A DNA stretch of 64,000 nt from Rosa chinensis (GCF_002994745.2 NC_037088.1:52729897-52793896); one strand, 5' to 3'. Shown: positions 11,786-27,225, counted from the first letter of the stretch. Numbers and translations: made by a program. The notes: generated by a model from the sequence alone, not told the origin.

Positions 11786-12777
11786 TCACATCTTCAGTTG
11801 TCTACTACTCTTCTCCATAGGAGTATCAATCACCACCTCCTCTTCAAGCAGCTTGAGAAAACGCTTCTGACTCTTACCCTTGACATGATCAGCTTTCAAA
11901 GGAACCATAACAGGAACTTTGACTTTATTCTTTAACCCTTTGGGACACCCTAGCTTCTTCTTTTGGGGATAGATAATTAGGCGATCATCATTGTGAGGAA
12001 TAGACAGGGTTAGTTCCTCGATCTTAGCCATCTCCGGTGTAGGTAATGCTAGAATTTTCTTTCCTTGACGCATCATAGGCACCTCAGTAGTCCTTTTCTG
12101 TCCACTGATCAACACATCAACATTGTTGATCTTTTTGTTGCCAATTTCAGCATCAAAAAGCCATCATGTTGACATGCTTGGATAAAAAGATCACTAGGAG
12201 ATCCATTACCCAAATTGCTTACCAGATTATGTGTTAGGTCCAAAGAAGGAGGCACTTGTTTCATTTACCACTTCAATAACCTTGCAGTTTCTAAACCAGA
12301 GTTAGCAGCCTAGCTCTTGTGTTGCGCAGCCCAGCCTGCGTCCTCAGATGATAGAATCCCCTCCAAAACCCTAGGAGCCTGAGATGAAACCCTATGATTG
12401 GTCAAAACCCTAGAGCCATCTACATCAGCCCTACTGCTTCCAACAGAAACCCTAGAATTCCCTAAGTTCGTAAACAATGTCAGTCCCGCCATAGCATTCA
12501 CTGGCAGCCTTTAAAGCGTCATTCTCCTTGATGAACAGACGGTTATATCCATCAGTTGGATGTTCAAACAATCCACAATCACGACATAAACCCTTGATTT
12601 TCTCATAGACATATATTGATCCACTTCAACAGTTGTAGTAAAAGAAAAGCTTTTGAAATGCCTGAATCTTTGATGAGTATCAATAACCAATCTGATCCTC
12701 TGTTTTTCGTCCTTTCTATTCAAAGCCAGTTGATCAAACCTCATAACCCTTCTAATCGCCAAGCCAACCAATGACAT
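11786..12777 (-). pseudogene. Possible LINE ORF1 (DUF4283/zinc-knuckle type) remnant
   Basis: Three minus-strand open pieces in different frames follow each other (12777-12511, 12501-12310, 12115-11786). The first contains RIRLVIDTHQRFRHFKSFSF followed by a Val-rich stretch, resembling the segment just before the zinc knuckle in plant LINE ORF1 (DUF4283) proteins. The last has a GCPKGLKNK sequence like the basic linker of such proteins. No intact knuckle is visible and the frames do not join. Similarity was judged by eye only, and a decayed host gene is possible. Confidence 0.3.
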
Positions 12778-13129
12778 ATTTAATGTAAATCATTCCTAAA
12801 GTTAATTTAGTTTAAAAGATGTTTTCTATAAGTTAGGAATCTTTCTAAAGCAATTTTTTTATAATGTTTTTCTTCTTCAACACCAAAGCTTCTATGGTTA
12901 TCGCTCTTGTATGTAATGTCAAGTTTTTTATGAACGCTGTTCTCCTTCTTTAACATTAAGCTTTCTATGGTCAAAGTATTTTCTTGTCGGCCCTATACGA
13001 TTGTGATTCTTTTGGTGTTCGATTTTATTTTCCTTCTATCCATGGATGGTAGCTATTCTTCTTCTTTTTCTTCTTCATTTTTTTTTTGTTTAGATTTCCT
13101 TCTTAAGTTACCTTTAACCTAGAAACGAA
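12778..13129. other. Intergenic, no gene seen
   Basis: A/T-rich with T-runs. Nothing is supported. Confidence 0.5.
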
Positions 13130-13140
13130 CACACACACTG

Positions 13141-13184
<44 letters not shown>

Positions 13185-13185
13185 T
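13130..13185. repeat. Compound microsatellite (AC)n(AT)n
   Basis: An interrupted AC tract runs directly into about 13 AT dinucleotides. It is a typical plant compound microsatellite. Confidence 0.9.
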
Positions 13186-13319
13186 GTATGTTGAAAAATC
13201 GCTATTGTAACCTTATTCTAAGGTAAATATTACGCAATTTTTGTAATAGATATATTAAGAGCTCAAAAATTCAGCATTTCAATTTACCTCATATATAGGT
13301 AGTTTTTCTCACCATATGT

Positions 13320-13910
13320 ATCTCGATTATTTATACCTATAATAGAAGAAAACTAATCCGTAAATTTATATTTTTTTACTTAGGTACATATCTCAATTAT
13401 AGTAATTGAAGAATATTAATTAGTAAACATATATCTCTTACTTAGGTACGTATCTCTTACTTATGGTATGCCTAGAATAGAAGAAACTTAATATGTGTAT
13501 CTCTTACTTTGCTTATATCTCGATTATTTATACCAACATATTTGCTCACCTAAGGGACAGTTTTAAAGGACTGTGAGGGACAAATGCATCTAAACCACAT
13601 GTATTAAATATAAAAGCAGAAATTATAACAACTTAAAACTGTGCATTTATTTTCAGCCGTCAGATTCACTTGTCCCTCACAGTCCCTTAAAAACTGTCCC
13701 TTAGGTGAGTAGGCCTTTTTATACCTACAATAGAGAATCTAATCCATAAATTTATATCTCTTACTTAGGTACGTGTCTCGATTATAGTAATCAAAGAATA
13801 TTATTCCGTAAACGTATATCTCTTACTTAGATATGTATCTCTTACTTATGGTATACCTATAATAGAAGAAATCCTTAAATTTATACCTCTTACTTAGGTT
13901 ATACATATCT
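13320..13910 (+). repeat. Diverged direct duplication split by a MITE
   Basis: Two A/T-rich segments (about 13325-13500 and 13728-13905) share an ordered set of phrases: ATTTATACCT, CTAATCC.TAAATTTATA, CTTACTTAGGTACGT, GATTATAGTAAT and CTTACTTATGGTAT. They look like an old tandem duplication, with the short TIR element 13545-13709 lying between the copies. Confidence 0.6.
13545..13709. mobile_element. Short MITE with ~37-bp terminal inverted repeats
   Basis: CTCACCTAAGGGACAGTTTT at the left is matched by its reverse complement at the right end. Pairing extends through AAAGGACTGTGAGGGACAA with a few gaps. The 165-bp unit has no coding content. A target duplication is not obvious, so the superfamily is left open. 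Confidence 0.7.
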
Positions 13911-13926
13911 TTTAGCTAGAATGTTT

Positions 13927-14774
13927 GGGAAAATTTCAAGAACATGCAGTACATGAAGTATCGACCATTCTAACTTTTTGTGAATCAACTTTTGAAACTA
14001 TCAAAGCAGTACATGAATTTCAAATCTCGACCTAATTTTGGAGTATGCTGTTACATGCTCCGTTAATTAATGTGTTTACTGTCAAAATTTTTAGGGTAAA
14101 TCCGTCTTTTCAAGGATGATGAAAAAGAAAAAAAAAAACCAACTAAACTGAGCATCCGTCTCTCTCTCCCTCTCCCTCGTACTGACCGCAGCCACCACAC
14201 CACTTCGACTGGACCGCCACCATCAACTTTCTGCTAGCCACATCACGCCTCGAGGAGGCAGCAACCTTATAAATCGGATCCATACCTAGATCGTAGGCAA
14301 ACAAGTCAACCCAGATTGGAACAATCCGATCCGAGTCACGCCACACTACACCGACCTCGTCCCCATCAGACCGCCTTCGAATCTGCAACAGCACACCACC
14401 CCGCCGGTCAAGACTGCAATTAGCGAACCAATCCCAGCCAACCTTCGCGATATCCCTCTCCTTCACCTCACCGGCAGCCATCGCGATCTATCAAGGAGCC
14501 CAGTCTCGCACCAGACCCACTCGGGGTCGATAAAGGCCCGTTCAACGACGGGTGAAGGGCTCGCCACCCTACAAGGAACAAAACTCACTCTCTGTTCTCT
14601 CAGGCGCGTGCAAGCGCGTTCCACTACAATGGGTATTTTGTGTTTTCCTTTCTGGTACTTGCTCAATAGTGCAGCGAAGAACAATACGAGGGAGTTTGGT
14701 GTGGTGGGTGTGGATTTGGAAGTGGAGGAGATGCAGTGGTCGCGGCATGGAGGAAGAGTTGGGTCTGTGGGATG

Positions 14775-14861
<87 letters not shown>

Positions 14862-15043
14862 CTGTAAAAATACTATATTACCCTTTAATAAATGAATAAT
14901 TACATAAAGTTAACGGAGTCCGTAACGGCATGTACTCAAATTGGGTAGAAATTTGAACTTGAAGTACTGTCTTGATTTTAACAAAACTTGATTCACGAAA
15001 GGTTAGAATGGCTGATACTTCATGTACTCTTCTTGAAATTTTC
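13927..15043. mobile_element. Long-TIR DNA element, copy 1 (Mutator-like/Pack-type)
   Basis: The ends form an inverted repeat of about 150 bp: GGGAAAATTTCAAGAACATG on the left pairs with the right end, and the match continues through the TTAACGGAG..CGTAAC block. The 11-bp word CTAGAATGTTT flanks both ends (13916-13926, 15044-15054), which fits the 8-11 bp duplications of Mutator-like elements. There is no transposase. The interior holds a GC-richer segment (about 14150-14690) with minus-strand open frames of 112 and 73 aa and no recognised domain, which may be captured sequence, plus a long GA repeat. The GA tract and the following TATTACCCTTTAATAAATGA match the same place in the second copy at 28432-29741. 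Confidence 0.8.
14778..14857. repeat. (GA)n microsatellite
   Basis: About 39 uninterrupted GA units lie near one end of the long-TIR element. The tract generates spurious Arg-Glu repeat ORFs. Confidence 0.97.
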
Positions 15044-15425
15044 CTAGAATGTTTTGATGAACTTTTTTTTGTACCTTCCAGATAGGTTGATTTCCCATCT
15101 CTATCTACTAATTTTATAATACTAATTACATTTTGAATTATTGCAGGTTCATCATGGGTTCAAAATTCAAATTGAAAAAAAAAATAAATGCCTAAAAGAA
15201 ATTAATTAATTTTTTTATTTATCTGAAGGGGCAACATGGGCATGAAAATATAATGACAAAAGTCAGTGGACCTAGATTGATAATAAAATTACCTATGGAC
15301 TGCATCCATTATGACATAATGAAATTGGACTTATATTCAAAAACCTCAAAGATAGAAATTGTGTAGAAAAGAAAGAACTTAAGTTAGATCTTAAAAAAAA
15401 AAATCTTTTGTTATTAGTTAATCAA

Positions 15426-15803
15426 GGGCCTTCCAATGAGAGATCCCTTTTATTGGCCAATTTGAGGGATCACTTATTAGACACATTTTTCGATCACATA
15501 TTTACATCTCAAACGTTCAGTTTTTAGGTCTATATGAGTAGATCATATCTGAAAATTTTCAACCAAATTGATAACCATTAAGGCTTTCATAATTGCGATT
15601 TACAAATATAAACATGAACGGTTCAGGTTGGACAGATTCGGTTCGTCCATTGATTTAATCTAGTTTGATACCTTAATGATCATCAATTTGGTTGAAAATT
15701 TACAAAAGTGATATATACATTAGGACCTAAAAACTGTACGGTCAATATGTCAAAATACGATTGAAAAGTGGGTCCCACAAAGGATCCCTTAGTAGAAAGG
15801 CCC
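15426..15803. mobile_element. Near-palindromic MITE, copy 1
   Basis: The left half (GGGCCTTCCAATGAGAGATC ... TGTAAATCGC) is the approximate reverse complement of the right half, which ends GATCCCTTAGTAGAAAGGCCC. The core phrases TTCAGTTTTTAGGTC and GACCTAAAAACTG occur once in each arm. The 378-bp unit would fold into one long hairpin and codes for nothing. Related copies lie at 15841-16259, 43840-44207 and 44282-44639. Confidence 0.8.
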
Positions 15804-15840
15804 AGAGTAGTTAATTATTTAAATGTACATTAAGTTTAGA

Positions 15841-16259
15841 GGGAGCCATTCTAATGAAGACCACTAAATTGAGAATTAGTTGAGGATTTTCTAATCAACG
15901 ATTTAAAAGACCCACTTTTCGATTACATTACGGCAAATCAACCGTTGGATGTTTATATATGCATGAGTAGATCACTTCTAAAAATTTTCTTCCTAATTGC
16001 TAATCGTTAAGGTGCCAAACTAGATTAAATCAATGGACGAACCAAATCTGTCAAACATGAACCGTTCATGTTTATAACTGATAAATCACAATTATGAATG
16101 TTTTAATGATTTTTAATTTGGTTGAAAAATTGCATAAATGATCTACATATAAATATCAAAATATCTAACGGTTAATTTGTGAAAATGTGATCGAAAATTG
16201 GGTAACACAAAAATCCTCAACTACTGCTTATTTTAGTGGTCCTCATTATAAGGGCACCC
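15841..16259. mobile_element. Near-palindromic MITE, copy 2, with 10-bp target duplication
   Basis: GGGAGCCATTCTAATGAAGA at the left pairs with the right end TCCTCATTATAAGGGCACCC, and the arms share the same core as copy 1. The element is flanked by TAAGTTTAGA at 15831-15840 and 16260-16269. A 9-10 bp duplication is the mark of Mutator-like insertion, and this gives the best superfamily assignment for the hairpin family in this window. Confidence 0.78.
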
Positions 16260-16269
16260 TAAGTTTAGA

Positions 16270-17769
16270 TGGTTTGACAACGTTTTTATGGGAGGAACGG
16301 GCTGGCCACTATAGTTTCTTCATTTTCAAACCGAAATCAACAGTGTTAATTAGCCGTCCGCGGTGCAAAACGATGAAAAATCCAACAAATATGACCAGAT
16401 ATAAGCTAGATCCAACATTGAAATCTGGTTGTATTTGATCAATTCTTGTCATTATAACCGCCTATTGAATCGAATCAAAACTGACAATACAGTTTAGTGT
16501 AATTTCGATTAATCGGTGTTGGAAAGTTCACCACAATGCCTTTTATGTCATTGGCCTCAGATCGGAATAAACTGCATTATTTGTAAACTAATATAAATAA
16601 GGGAGTGAAATTCACATTTTCAATTTTAAAATCCACACTTTATGTATTCTTTTTTTAATATATTAATTTTTATCTTCTTATAATATAAATTGTAAAAACT
16701 GTTAAAATATTAAAATAAAAAACATCGTGAATTATAAAATATAAAATATGAATTTCACTCCCCTAAAAATATATTCGATTGCCGACTCGTTTAGAACCAC
16801 ACTCCAAAGTGCAAACTTCATTCCATGACCATCCAAATGGTCTGTGGGCACAATTCTATCATCCCACGTATTTGAAAGTTACACGATGAGTGAGCTCTAT
16901 TCATGTGGAGCAACACACTCCATTCATATAGGAGAAGTTACCCGGAAGGGCCCCCCCGCCTAATGACCCAAATCAACTTCTGAATAGCCAAATATCCCCT
17001 ATTTATATTTGCAGCCTTATCTGTGAGTGAGATACGTCGTGCTTTGTCTTCCCTCCATAATTAACAACCTCACAATTACATTATCATCCTCGTCTGTTTG
17101 GCTTATTATCAACAATGTCAGTAGTCTTGGACAAGAAAACAGAGGAGTTACATACCAATGCTATCGATGAAAATGGATTAGCTACCGAATTGGCTATTTG
17201 CCATTTTCGACCGTAAATTTCCAGTGAGTGCAAGAAAACCAACTCAGTTAACTTGATTCTATATACAAGGGCGGATCGATGGGGTTTCAAATTCATATTA
17301 TTTAAAAAAAAAAAAAGTTATGATTATGATTCTAAATATAGCTATAACACACGTACGAGGATTATTCGCGCTCGGTACGTTATTGTCTTAATGCGGTATC
17401 GTGCGGAGCGCGAATTACTGGTGCGTGCTAATATAGGGTCAAAAATGAGTGAAAGCAGAGTCACCATCATCACCTTGTTTATGGTCAATAGGGGGAGTCC
17501 CAATCTTTTTCAGCAGGTGGGTATTTTGGGAAAAGAAGGAATGAAATAATTGATGAAATAACGACAAAATAGCGATGATGATATGCAGGCAGCCATGGAA
17601 GAAGTGGAGCTACTGCATGTGGGTGATTGGCATCGGATGAGAGCAGTACAAAATGGATTCGCATCCTCATCCTCCTCTTATGGGCCCCACACGTCCTCAA
17701 CACGTTAATCATCATCAGCCTCTTCTTCTATATTCTCCTTCTTCTTCTTCCTCCTCCTCCTTAATTGCC
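16270..17769. other. Intergenic and promoter region of the CIPK gene
   Basis: No supported gene is present. The stretch nearest the kinase (about 17705-17810) is a TTCTTC/CTCTCT pyrimidine tract, common in plant 5' UTRs and core promoters. No clear TATA box is seen in the last 200 bp. Confidence 0.5.
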
Positions 17770-17921
17770 ACTCTGCTCTTTCTTTCTCTCTCTCTCTCTC
17801 TCTGTGCCACCAAATTGCCCAAACCGTGCTGAAACACCGACCCAGTAGAGCAAAGATCTCATCTTGACCGCCGGAGCTCGGACCCAGTTGGGAAAATTTG
17901 AGCCTTGATCATCGGTTGAGG

Positions 17922-21266
<3,345 letters not shown>

Positions 21267-21687
21267 TAAATCCTCTCTGTCTTAATCTCTGAGAATCGTT
21301 CTGGAATGCAGGCAAAACTGACACTTTAATTACTTGTCTGTGCAGGTCATAATAAAGTCTTATCTTTTCCGGGTCCGATTGATTCTTCTGACCAATTTTG
21401 GCCTATTATGCGTATAATGCTGAGCCATATATACAATGTATAATGGTACATGGAAGGCATGGGAAACTGGGAGCATGTGGTAATTAGTGTAGTCTGCAGT
21501 AACCAGATGTGAATCCTCAAAATTGAGGTCGGGTGCTTACCATGTTAACTAATTATATGAACCAAATCAATCAACTTTTTCGAGAACATGATTGTAGTTC
21601 ATTATAGTGAAGTCAGAAATTCTTCATATGCTATTCTGTAATTGAGGAATGAACATTTCATATCTATCTTCTCCGATTTTAAGTCAA

Positions 21688-21943
21688 TTATGCGATACGT
21701 TGCTTGGTTGAAGCATAAATTCTCTTCTTACACATTTATATCATTTTAAGCATGGCTTGATATTGACGTGGTTCTTGACGTGGTCCTTACAGGTATGTCG
21801 TGTTATGTTGTTACCTGTTAACTATGCGACACTTAGTTGGTTAAAATATAAATTCTCTTCTCACACATTATATCCTTCTAAGCATGGCTAGAAATTGGCT
21901 TTGGTCCTTACGGGTAGGTCGTGTTATGTTGCTACCTACTATC
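21688..21943 (+). repeat. Diverged tandem duplication (~125-bp unit)
   Basis: A unit that begins TATGCGATACGTTGCTTGGTT (21688) recurs as TATGCGACACTTAGTTGGTT (21823). Both continue through TAAATTCTCTTCT.ACACAT, AAGCATGGCT and GGTCCTTAC.GGTA to CGTGTTATGTTG. It is noncoding. Confidence 0.75.
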
Positions 21944-22059
21944 TCGGTTATTAATGGCTTGACACTCTTCCCTAAAGAAAAAAAGAGCAAGAACCACGAA
22001 CTTCTGTATGAGGGAGATTATATCACTAGACCAAATTGTATTGAGCCGAATTTTTGTAT

Positions 22060-22430
22060 TTTTTTAACAAAAGAAGAGATCATTTGTATTGCTGAAAAAT
22101 ACTCAACACCTAAAGTTGCCATGATGTTCTAGGGTTTTCATCAACACCCAACTACCCACGGACAAAATCTCAAACATTAAAAATGAAATTTTTCATGAAA
22201 TATTATAGTACGCAATTAGAGCCCAACGCTCCTCCCACTGCTTGGAAGCTCACGGTTTCATGTTCTATTTCACTCCCTGATGGGGCTACGCTGGGGTACT
22301 CAAGAATGATTTGATCCTTACATTTGCATTGTTGAAAATACTCATTCGATCGGTCGCTATAACGTTGTAGGGTTTTCATTAGCAACCAACTACCCGTGCA
22401 TATAATCTCAAACATTAAAAAATGAAAAAT
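22060..22430 (+). repeat. Diverged direct repeat pair
   Basis: The word series GTATTGCTGAAAAATACTCA, GGGTTTTCATCA, CAACTACCC and ATCTCAAACATTAAAAA occurs at 22086-22185 and again in slightly changed form at 22326-22425, about 240 bp apart. It is noncoding. Confidence 0.7.
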
Positions 22431-24273
22431 AATGTTAGATTAGAGATCCTTAATTGACGTAACTAGACTCATAACCCCACTCTGCTTTGCTTGGTGGACA
22501 GAAGTCCGTATCCAAGCTTCTCTTATTTATTAGATTGCTGTTCCAATTAATTTGCAAATGCCCTATTGTTAGGTGACGGTTAACAAGGTATATATAACAT
22601 TGATCTTGGACCATTTGTATGGTGCAACTTGATATCATTTATTGAATTAGGTTCTTGTTAGAAGCTACAGTAGCCATTGGTCGTGGGTCACTCTTGCTTG
22701 GTTAAACATTAATTCTCTGATCAATTGCCAGTTAATTAAGACCAATCGTAATGGATATGTGATGGAGAATTGTTGAAGATGATAGCTAGGAGCACCAGAA
22801 ACCAAACCCAGATTTTGTGCCTCACATACAATTCATGTACCTAGAACTTGGCACATAAGAGCGGACACACGTCTTTTTTGTGAAATAAGGCTCAATAAAA
22901 CGGGTTTGTCAAATAATCTTGATAGAAAAATGCGAGATTGCTTTGACAAGAACATTCATTGTAGAGAACAAGGTCCACCCTCATTTCCGGAGAAAACGGA
23001 CTAAACGAGTAACGTTTAGAGTAGGACGTGTACTTTCAGGTCTTCCCTTTCTTTGTTGCTATAACTGAAGAGTTCTAGTTGTATACATTAAGGTGAGATA
23101 ATAGGTTTTAGTTGTTTATATAAAGATAGATCCATGGGAATTCATCGGGATTAAGTGCCTTTGGTTATAATCACTAGTTTAAACGAATCGAGATTTTTTT
23201 AGTTTTTGGAAATGGTTAATATGGTGGGAAAGTCAAACTTCTAAACCCTTCCAAGTTTCCAAGTTTTATAGCTGCAGTAGGTAAATAGCATGAGAGAAAA
23301 TCGACAAAAACAATGAAGCGTAGCTTTCCCCTTCCCTACTAGGCTACTACTATTGCCAAATCATTAAAGATGACAACAAGATGCAGAAAGTCATTACCAA
23401 AATTTTATTGTTTCAAGTAATGAGTCCTTCGTATCCAAAAAGCTTAAACCATAGAATCAACCAGTAGCATACGTCAAATAAATTAAACTAAATTTCTCGG
23501 ACGTGATATATAAGAGCACACGCACAATCAGATCGACGAGCTTCGTCTTCAAGTCTAAAAATCTCGACTTAAGAAAATGACAGTGGTTTTAAATCGCAAC
23601 GAGAACGAACCATCAAAGGATAAAATGGTAATGTTTTTGTTGAGTTTGGTACACGACTTCAACCATGTTCTTCCAATTTATTGTTCCTTGATGGCTGGTC
23701 AGCCCACCAAAGCCACCACAAAGCAGTACAACTTCCCTAAACCGCCCCTCGCTTCCTTCCTTCCTCTTCCACATTGCCCTTATTAGGTTACCCTCCAAAT
23801 GTTATTGACCAATAACCAGTAGAGTGGACCCTTTCTCTTTTTACCAATTTCACCCTTGCATATATGGAAATGTCAAGAATGTGCAACTCCCTGAAAACCC
23901 CCAAAAACAAAAAGAAGAAGACCCCAGATTCGAGCTCGCTTGAAAGAAACTTCCTCTTCCCCCCATCCAACACCACAACATAAACCCCCAAACAAAAAAA
24001 AAAAAAAAAAGTTGAGAGACATTTCCAAAACCAGAACCTTGGAAAAACTTGGACCCAAAATCCCTAGCATTAATTTAGTCTTATACTAAAACCTCTGGTG
24101 GTTGAGCTATCTTCCTATCCAACATCATCCAATCATCCCCTTGTTAGAGAAACTACTCCTCCATTAATTCAACACCATCATTCCAGCTTTCTTGCAGTAG
24201 CTTGCTACTTATTAATTCTCTATTTATCTTATATGCCCTGGCCATGTGGGTGCTACTGCTCTCTCTCTCTCTC

Positions 24274-24280
24274 TATATAA
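24274..24280 (+). promoter_or_regulatory. TATA box of the KCS gene
   Basis: TATATAA directly follows a CT-repeat tract and lies about 230 bp before the KCS start codon, a normal plant spacing once a 5' UTR is allowed. A second TA-repeat at 24366-24391 is closer to the start and is an alternative. Confidence 0.5.
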
Positions 24281-24511
24281 CTTCCCCTATTCTTCAGGTT
24301 CACACCTCACTCTAGCTTGGCTAGCCGTGTTGGGCTTCTCCAGCTCAATCAAATTCCCAGCACCATATATACATATATATATATATATATAGAGTCTTTA
24401 CCTCTTCATGGTTTCCCAGCTCAAACAGCTTGAAGACCAATAACTAGTTTTGTTTCGGGTGTTTTGACATTTTCGCAGACACACGTAGAGGAAAGAGAAA
24501 GCAAATCATTA

Positions 24512-26116
24512 ATGGAGAGTAACAGCATAGAGATGGATAAGGAGAGACTTACTGCGGAGATGGATTTCAACAAGGACTCCTCCTCCGCCGTCATCAGAAT
24601 CCGGCAGCGGTTGCCGGATTTCCTGCAGTCCGTGAAGCTCAAGTATGTGAAGCTTGGGTATGGCTACTCATGCAACCCAGCTACCATTCTCATGTTCCTT
24701 CTCATCGCGCCTCTGTTGGCGTCGGTTCTGGTACAGCTCACGGGTGTCGACATAACCCGGTTCGTCTCCGAGGTCTGGACCAACCAGGCCGTCCGGCTGG
24801 AGAGCATGGACGCCGCCACGCGACTCGCCGGTTCCGGCCTGGTTCTCTTCTTCTTAGCCCTCTACTGGTCCAAGCGGTCCACACCTGTTTACCTGGTGAA
24901 CTTCTCCTGCTACAAACCCGACGAGGAAAGAAAAATGTCGAGGGATGATTTTCTCAAGATGACGGAAGAGACCGGCGCGTTCAGCCCTGACTCATATGAG
25001 TTTCAGAGACGAATAGCGAACCGGTCCGGTTTAGGCGACGAAACATACCTAACCCCAGGGATTATGTCAAAACCACCCAAATTCTCCATAGAAGAAGCCC
25101 GTTTGGAGGCCGAGGCCGCCATGGTCGGCGCACTCGACTCCCTCTTCAAAAAAACCGGAGTCAAGCCGAAAGACATTGACATCCTCATCGTGAACTGCAG
25201 CTTGTTCAACCCAACGCCGTCGCTGTCCGCCATGATCGTCAACCACTACAAGCTCAAAACAGACATCAAGAGCTTCAGCCTCGGCGGAATGGGCTGCAGC
25301 GCCGGCCTAATCTCCATCGACCTCGCCAAGGACCTCCTGAAAGCCATCCCCAACTCCTACGCCGTCGTAGTCAGCACCGAGAGCATCACCTTGAACTGGT
25401 ACTTCGGCAACGACAAGTCGATGCTGCTCCCTAACTGTATTTTCCGGTCCGGCGGGGCCGCGATCCTCCTCTCGAACAAGCGCAAGGACCGCGCCCGGTC
25501 CAAGTACGAGCTCGTCCACACCGTCCGGACCCACAAGGGCGCCGACGAGCGGTCCTACCGGTGCGTCTACCAGCGGGAGGACGACAAGGGAAAGGTCGGC
25601 GTCTCCCTCGCGCGGGAGCTGATGGCGGTGGCCGGAGACGCGCTGAAGACGAATATAACGACGCTGGGGCCGCTGGTGCTGCCGTTCTCGGAGCAATTCT
25701 TCTTCTTCGTGACGCTGATCAGGAAGAAGTTCTCGAAGGCGAAGGTGAAGCCGTACATACCGGACTTCAAGCTGGCGTTCGAGCACTTCTGCATCCACGC
25801 CGGCGGGAGGGCGGTGCTGGATGAGATTCAGAAGAACCTGCAGCTGACGGAGAGGCATATGGAGCCGTCGAGGATGACGCTGCACCGGTTCGGGAACACG
25901 TCCAGTAGCTCGCTGTGGTACGAGCTGGCGTACTCGGAGGCGAAGGGGCGGGTCGGGCGGGGGGATCGGATCTGGCAGATCGCGTTCGGGTCGGGTTTCA
26001 AGTGCAACAGCGCGGTTTGGCGGGCGCTGAGGCCAGTCGCGGAGGGGGACGCGCTCGGGAACCCGTGGATGGACTCGATAGATAGGTACCCGGTCAAGGT
26101 TCCGGTTGAGCTATAG
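24512..26116 (+). CDS. KCS: 3-ketoacyl-CoA synthase (very-long-chain fatty acid elongase)
   Basis: This membrane enzyme condenses malonyl-CoA with a long-chain acyl-CoA, the first and chain-length-setting step of ER fatty-acid elongation for waxes, suberin and sphingolipids. The intronless frame gives 534 aa from the first ATG; an open run upstream of it has no earlier ATG. Two hydrophobic segments (about 56-78 and 106-119) match the two N-terminal membrane anchors. The FAE1/CUT1 domain follows, with [20 protein letters not shown] at 228-247, the active-site Cys262 in GGMGCSAG, His429 in HFCIHAGG and Asn462 in FGNTSSSS. The Cys-His-Asn spacing is as in the family. The C-terminal half most resembles the KCS2/KCS11/KCS20 group, but the anchor region ([16 protein letters not shown]) departs from the usual KLGYHYLI form, so the exact paralogue is left open. 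An N-terminal duplicate lies at 44687-44958. Confidence 0.95.
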   Translation: MESNSIEMDKERLTAEMDFNKDSSSAVIRIRQRLPDFLQSVKLKYVKLGYGYSCNPATILMFLLIAPLLASVLVQLTGVDITRFVSEVWTNQAVRLESMDAATRLAGSGLVLFFLALYWSKRSTPVYLVNFSCYKPDEERKMSRDDFLKMTEETGAFSPDSYEFQRRIANRSGLGDETYLTPGIMSKPPKFSIEEARLEAEAAMVGALDSLFKKTGVKPKDIDILIVNCSLFNPTPSLSAMIVNHYKLKTDIKSFSLGGMGCSAGLISIDLAKDLLKAIPNSYAVVVSTESITLNWYFGNDKSMLLPNCIFRSGGAAILLSNKRKDRARSKYELVHTVRTHKGADERSYRCVYQREDDKGKVGVSLARELMAVAGDALKTNITTLGPLVLPFSEQFFFFVTLIRKKFSKAKVKPYIPDFKLAFEHFCIHAGGRAVLDEIQKNLQLTERHMEPSRMTLHRFGNTSSSSLWYELAYSEAKGRVGRGDRIWQIAFGSGFKCNSAVWRALRPVAEGDALGNPWMDSIDRYPVKVPVEL

Positions 26117-26374
26117 GAATGTCCACGTGGCGATAGCCAATCTCTGATTGCCATGTGGAATTATATGTGGCGGGGATTTTATTCTGCTTTTTTAGTATTA
26201 TTTTTTTAGATTACTATTTCTTTTTCTTTCTTCTTTGTAATTGTGAGGGGGGTCAGACCAGAAAAAACAAAAAAAGTCTGTGCCGGGGACACTTACATTA
26301 TACTGGACTTTTTTGTTAAATAAATTATTTAAAGAAAAAAAAAATAAAAGACCTGCTAAAAGAAAAACACATTA
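26117..26374. other. KCS 3' flank
   Basis: A/T-rich 3' UTR-like sequence with AATAAATT near 26321. No other feature is seen. Confidence 0.5.
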
Positions 26375-26542
26375 TGTATGTTCGTCAAAATAACTGACGA
26401 ATAGAGAATTAAAGAATTAGCAATTACACCTCAATCATCATCTACTGCTGTTATTGTAATTGATACTTTCATTGTAATTTTTTCCCTATATAAAGGGAAT
26501 ATCTAATGAAATGAGTAGATCAATTCTCATTTTCTATTTACA
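26375..26542 (+). repeat. LTR of the truncated copia element
   Basis: This roughly 165-bp segment begins TGTATGTTCG or TGTTCG and ends CTATTTACA, directly before the primer-site string. TATATAAA lies at 26487-26494. No partner LTR is in the window, so the start is an estimate. Confidence 0.55.
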
Positions 26543-27183
26543 CGTTATCAGCACAAGTCTCTAGACCTAGCTTCAAAAAAAAAAAAAAAACCAAAATCCT
26601 AGAAGAATTATTATTATTATTTTTTAATACCGCCAGCCCACACGACTGACACGAGTGGAGGTGTGGTTGCAGACCTAGTGCCTGCAAGCCTCCAGCCCAA
26701 CCTACCTGCAACGGCGCTGCTCCCTCGCCCAATGCATTGCTGTGCACACCCAGCCTCTTGCCCAGCACACACCTCTGATCCAGCCTCCTCCTTGCATGAA
26801 CCGCCTGCACAGCCTCCTCCTTGCACGAACCCATAACCCTGAACTCATATGGGTCATCCACCCAGATTCTTCTTAACATCGCTGCAGCACCTCCATCAGA
26901 CCCAGACTACCAGATCGGACCTTTAGTCACTCCATCAAACTCCGGCGTTCGATCAAATTCAATTGCTCCATCAATCACTGCATTCAGACGCCAGTCGAGA
27001 ATCCTGCGTCTTCCCATACAGACCTCCTCATCATCGACTAGCCAGCGATCCAGAATGGAGACGTCGCCGTTTGCTTTAGATTCCTTCCTAGAAGTCACCT
27101 TGCGTCATTGCCGTTTGCTTCGGATAAAGGTATCCAAATTGATTGTTATTTTCTTCAGCAGTCTTTTTATTTAAAAGCTTCTG

Positions 27184-27187
<4 letters not shown>

Positions 27188-27223
<36 letters not shown>
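27188..27223 (+). repeat. Poly(A) run of 36
   Basis: An uninterrupted A homopolymer lies within the copia leader. It may be the tail of a nested retroposon or slippage, and its exact length is unreliable in any assembly. Confidence 0.9.

Positions 27224-27225
<2 letters not shown>

Larger units (their letters stand above)
21267..24273. other. CIPK 3' region and intergenic space
   Basis: No gene can be supported. The segment contains the CIPK 3' UTR, two diverged local duplications (21688-21943 and 22060-22430) and A-rich tracts near 24000. The short ORFs here have no recognisable domain. Confidence 0.5.

Noticed and set aside
14552..14899. Two plus-strand ORFs with long Arg-Glu repeats
   Set aside because: They are produced by the (GA)n microsatellite and are not genes.
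17898..17921. Upstream extension of the CIPK start
   Set aside because: The in-frame codon upstream is TTG. The first ATG (17922) gives the family-typical N-terminus.
25307..25885. 192-aa minus-strand ORF opposite KCS
   Set aside because: It is a shadow of the GC-rich KCS coding sequence, with Arg/Leu-rich composition and no independent motif.
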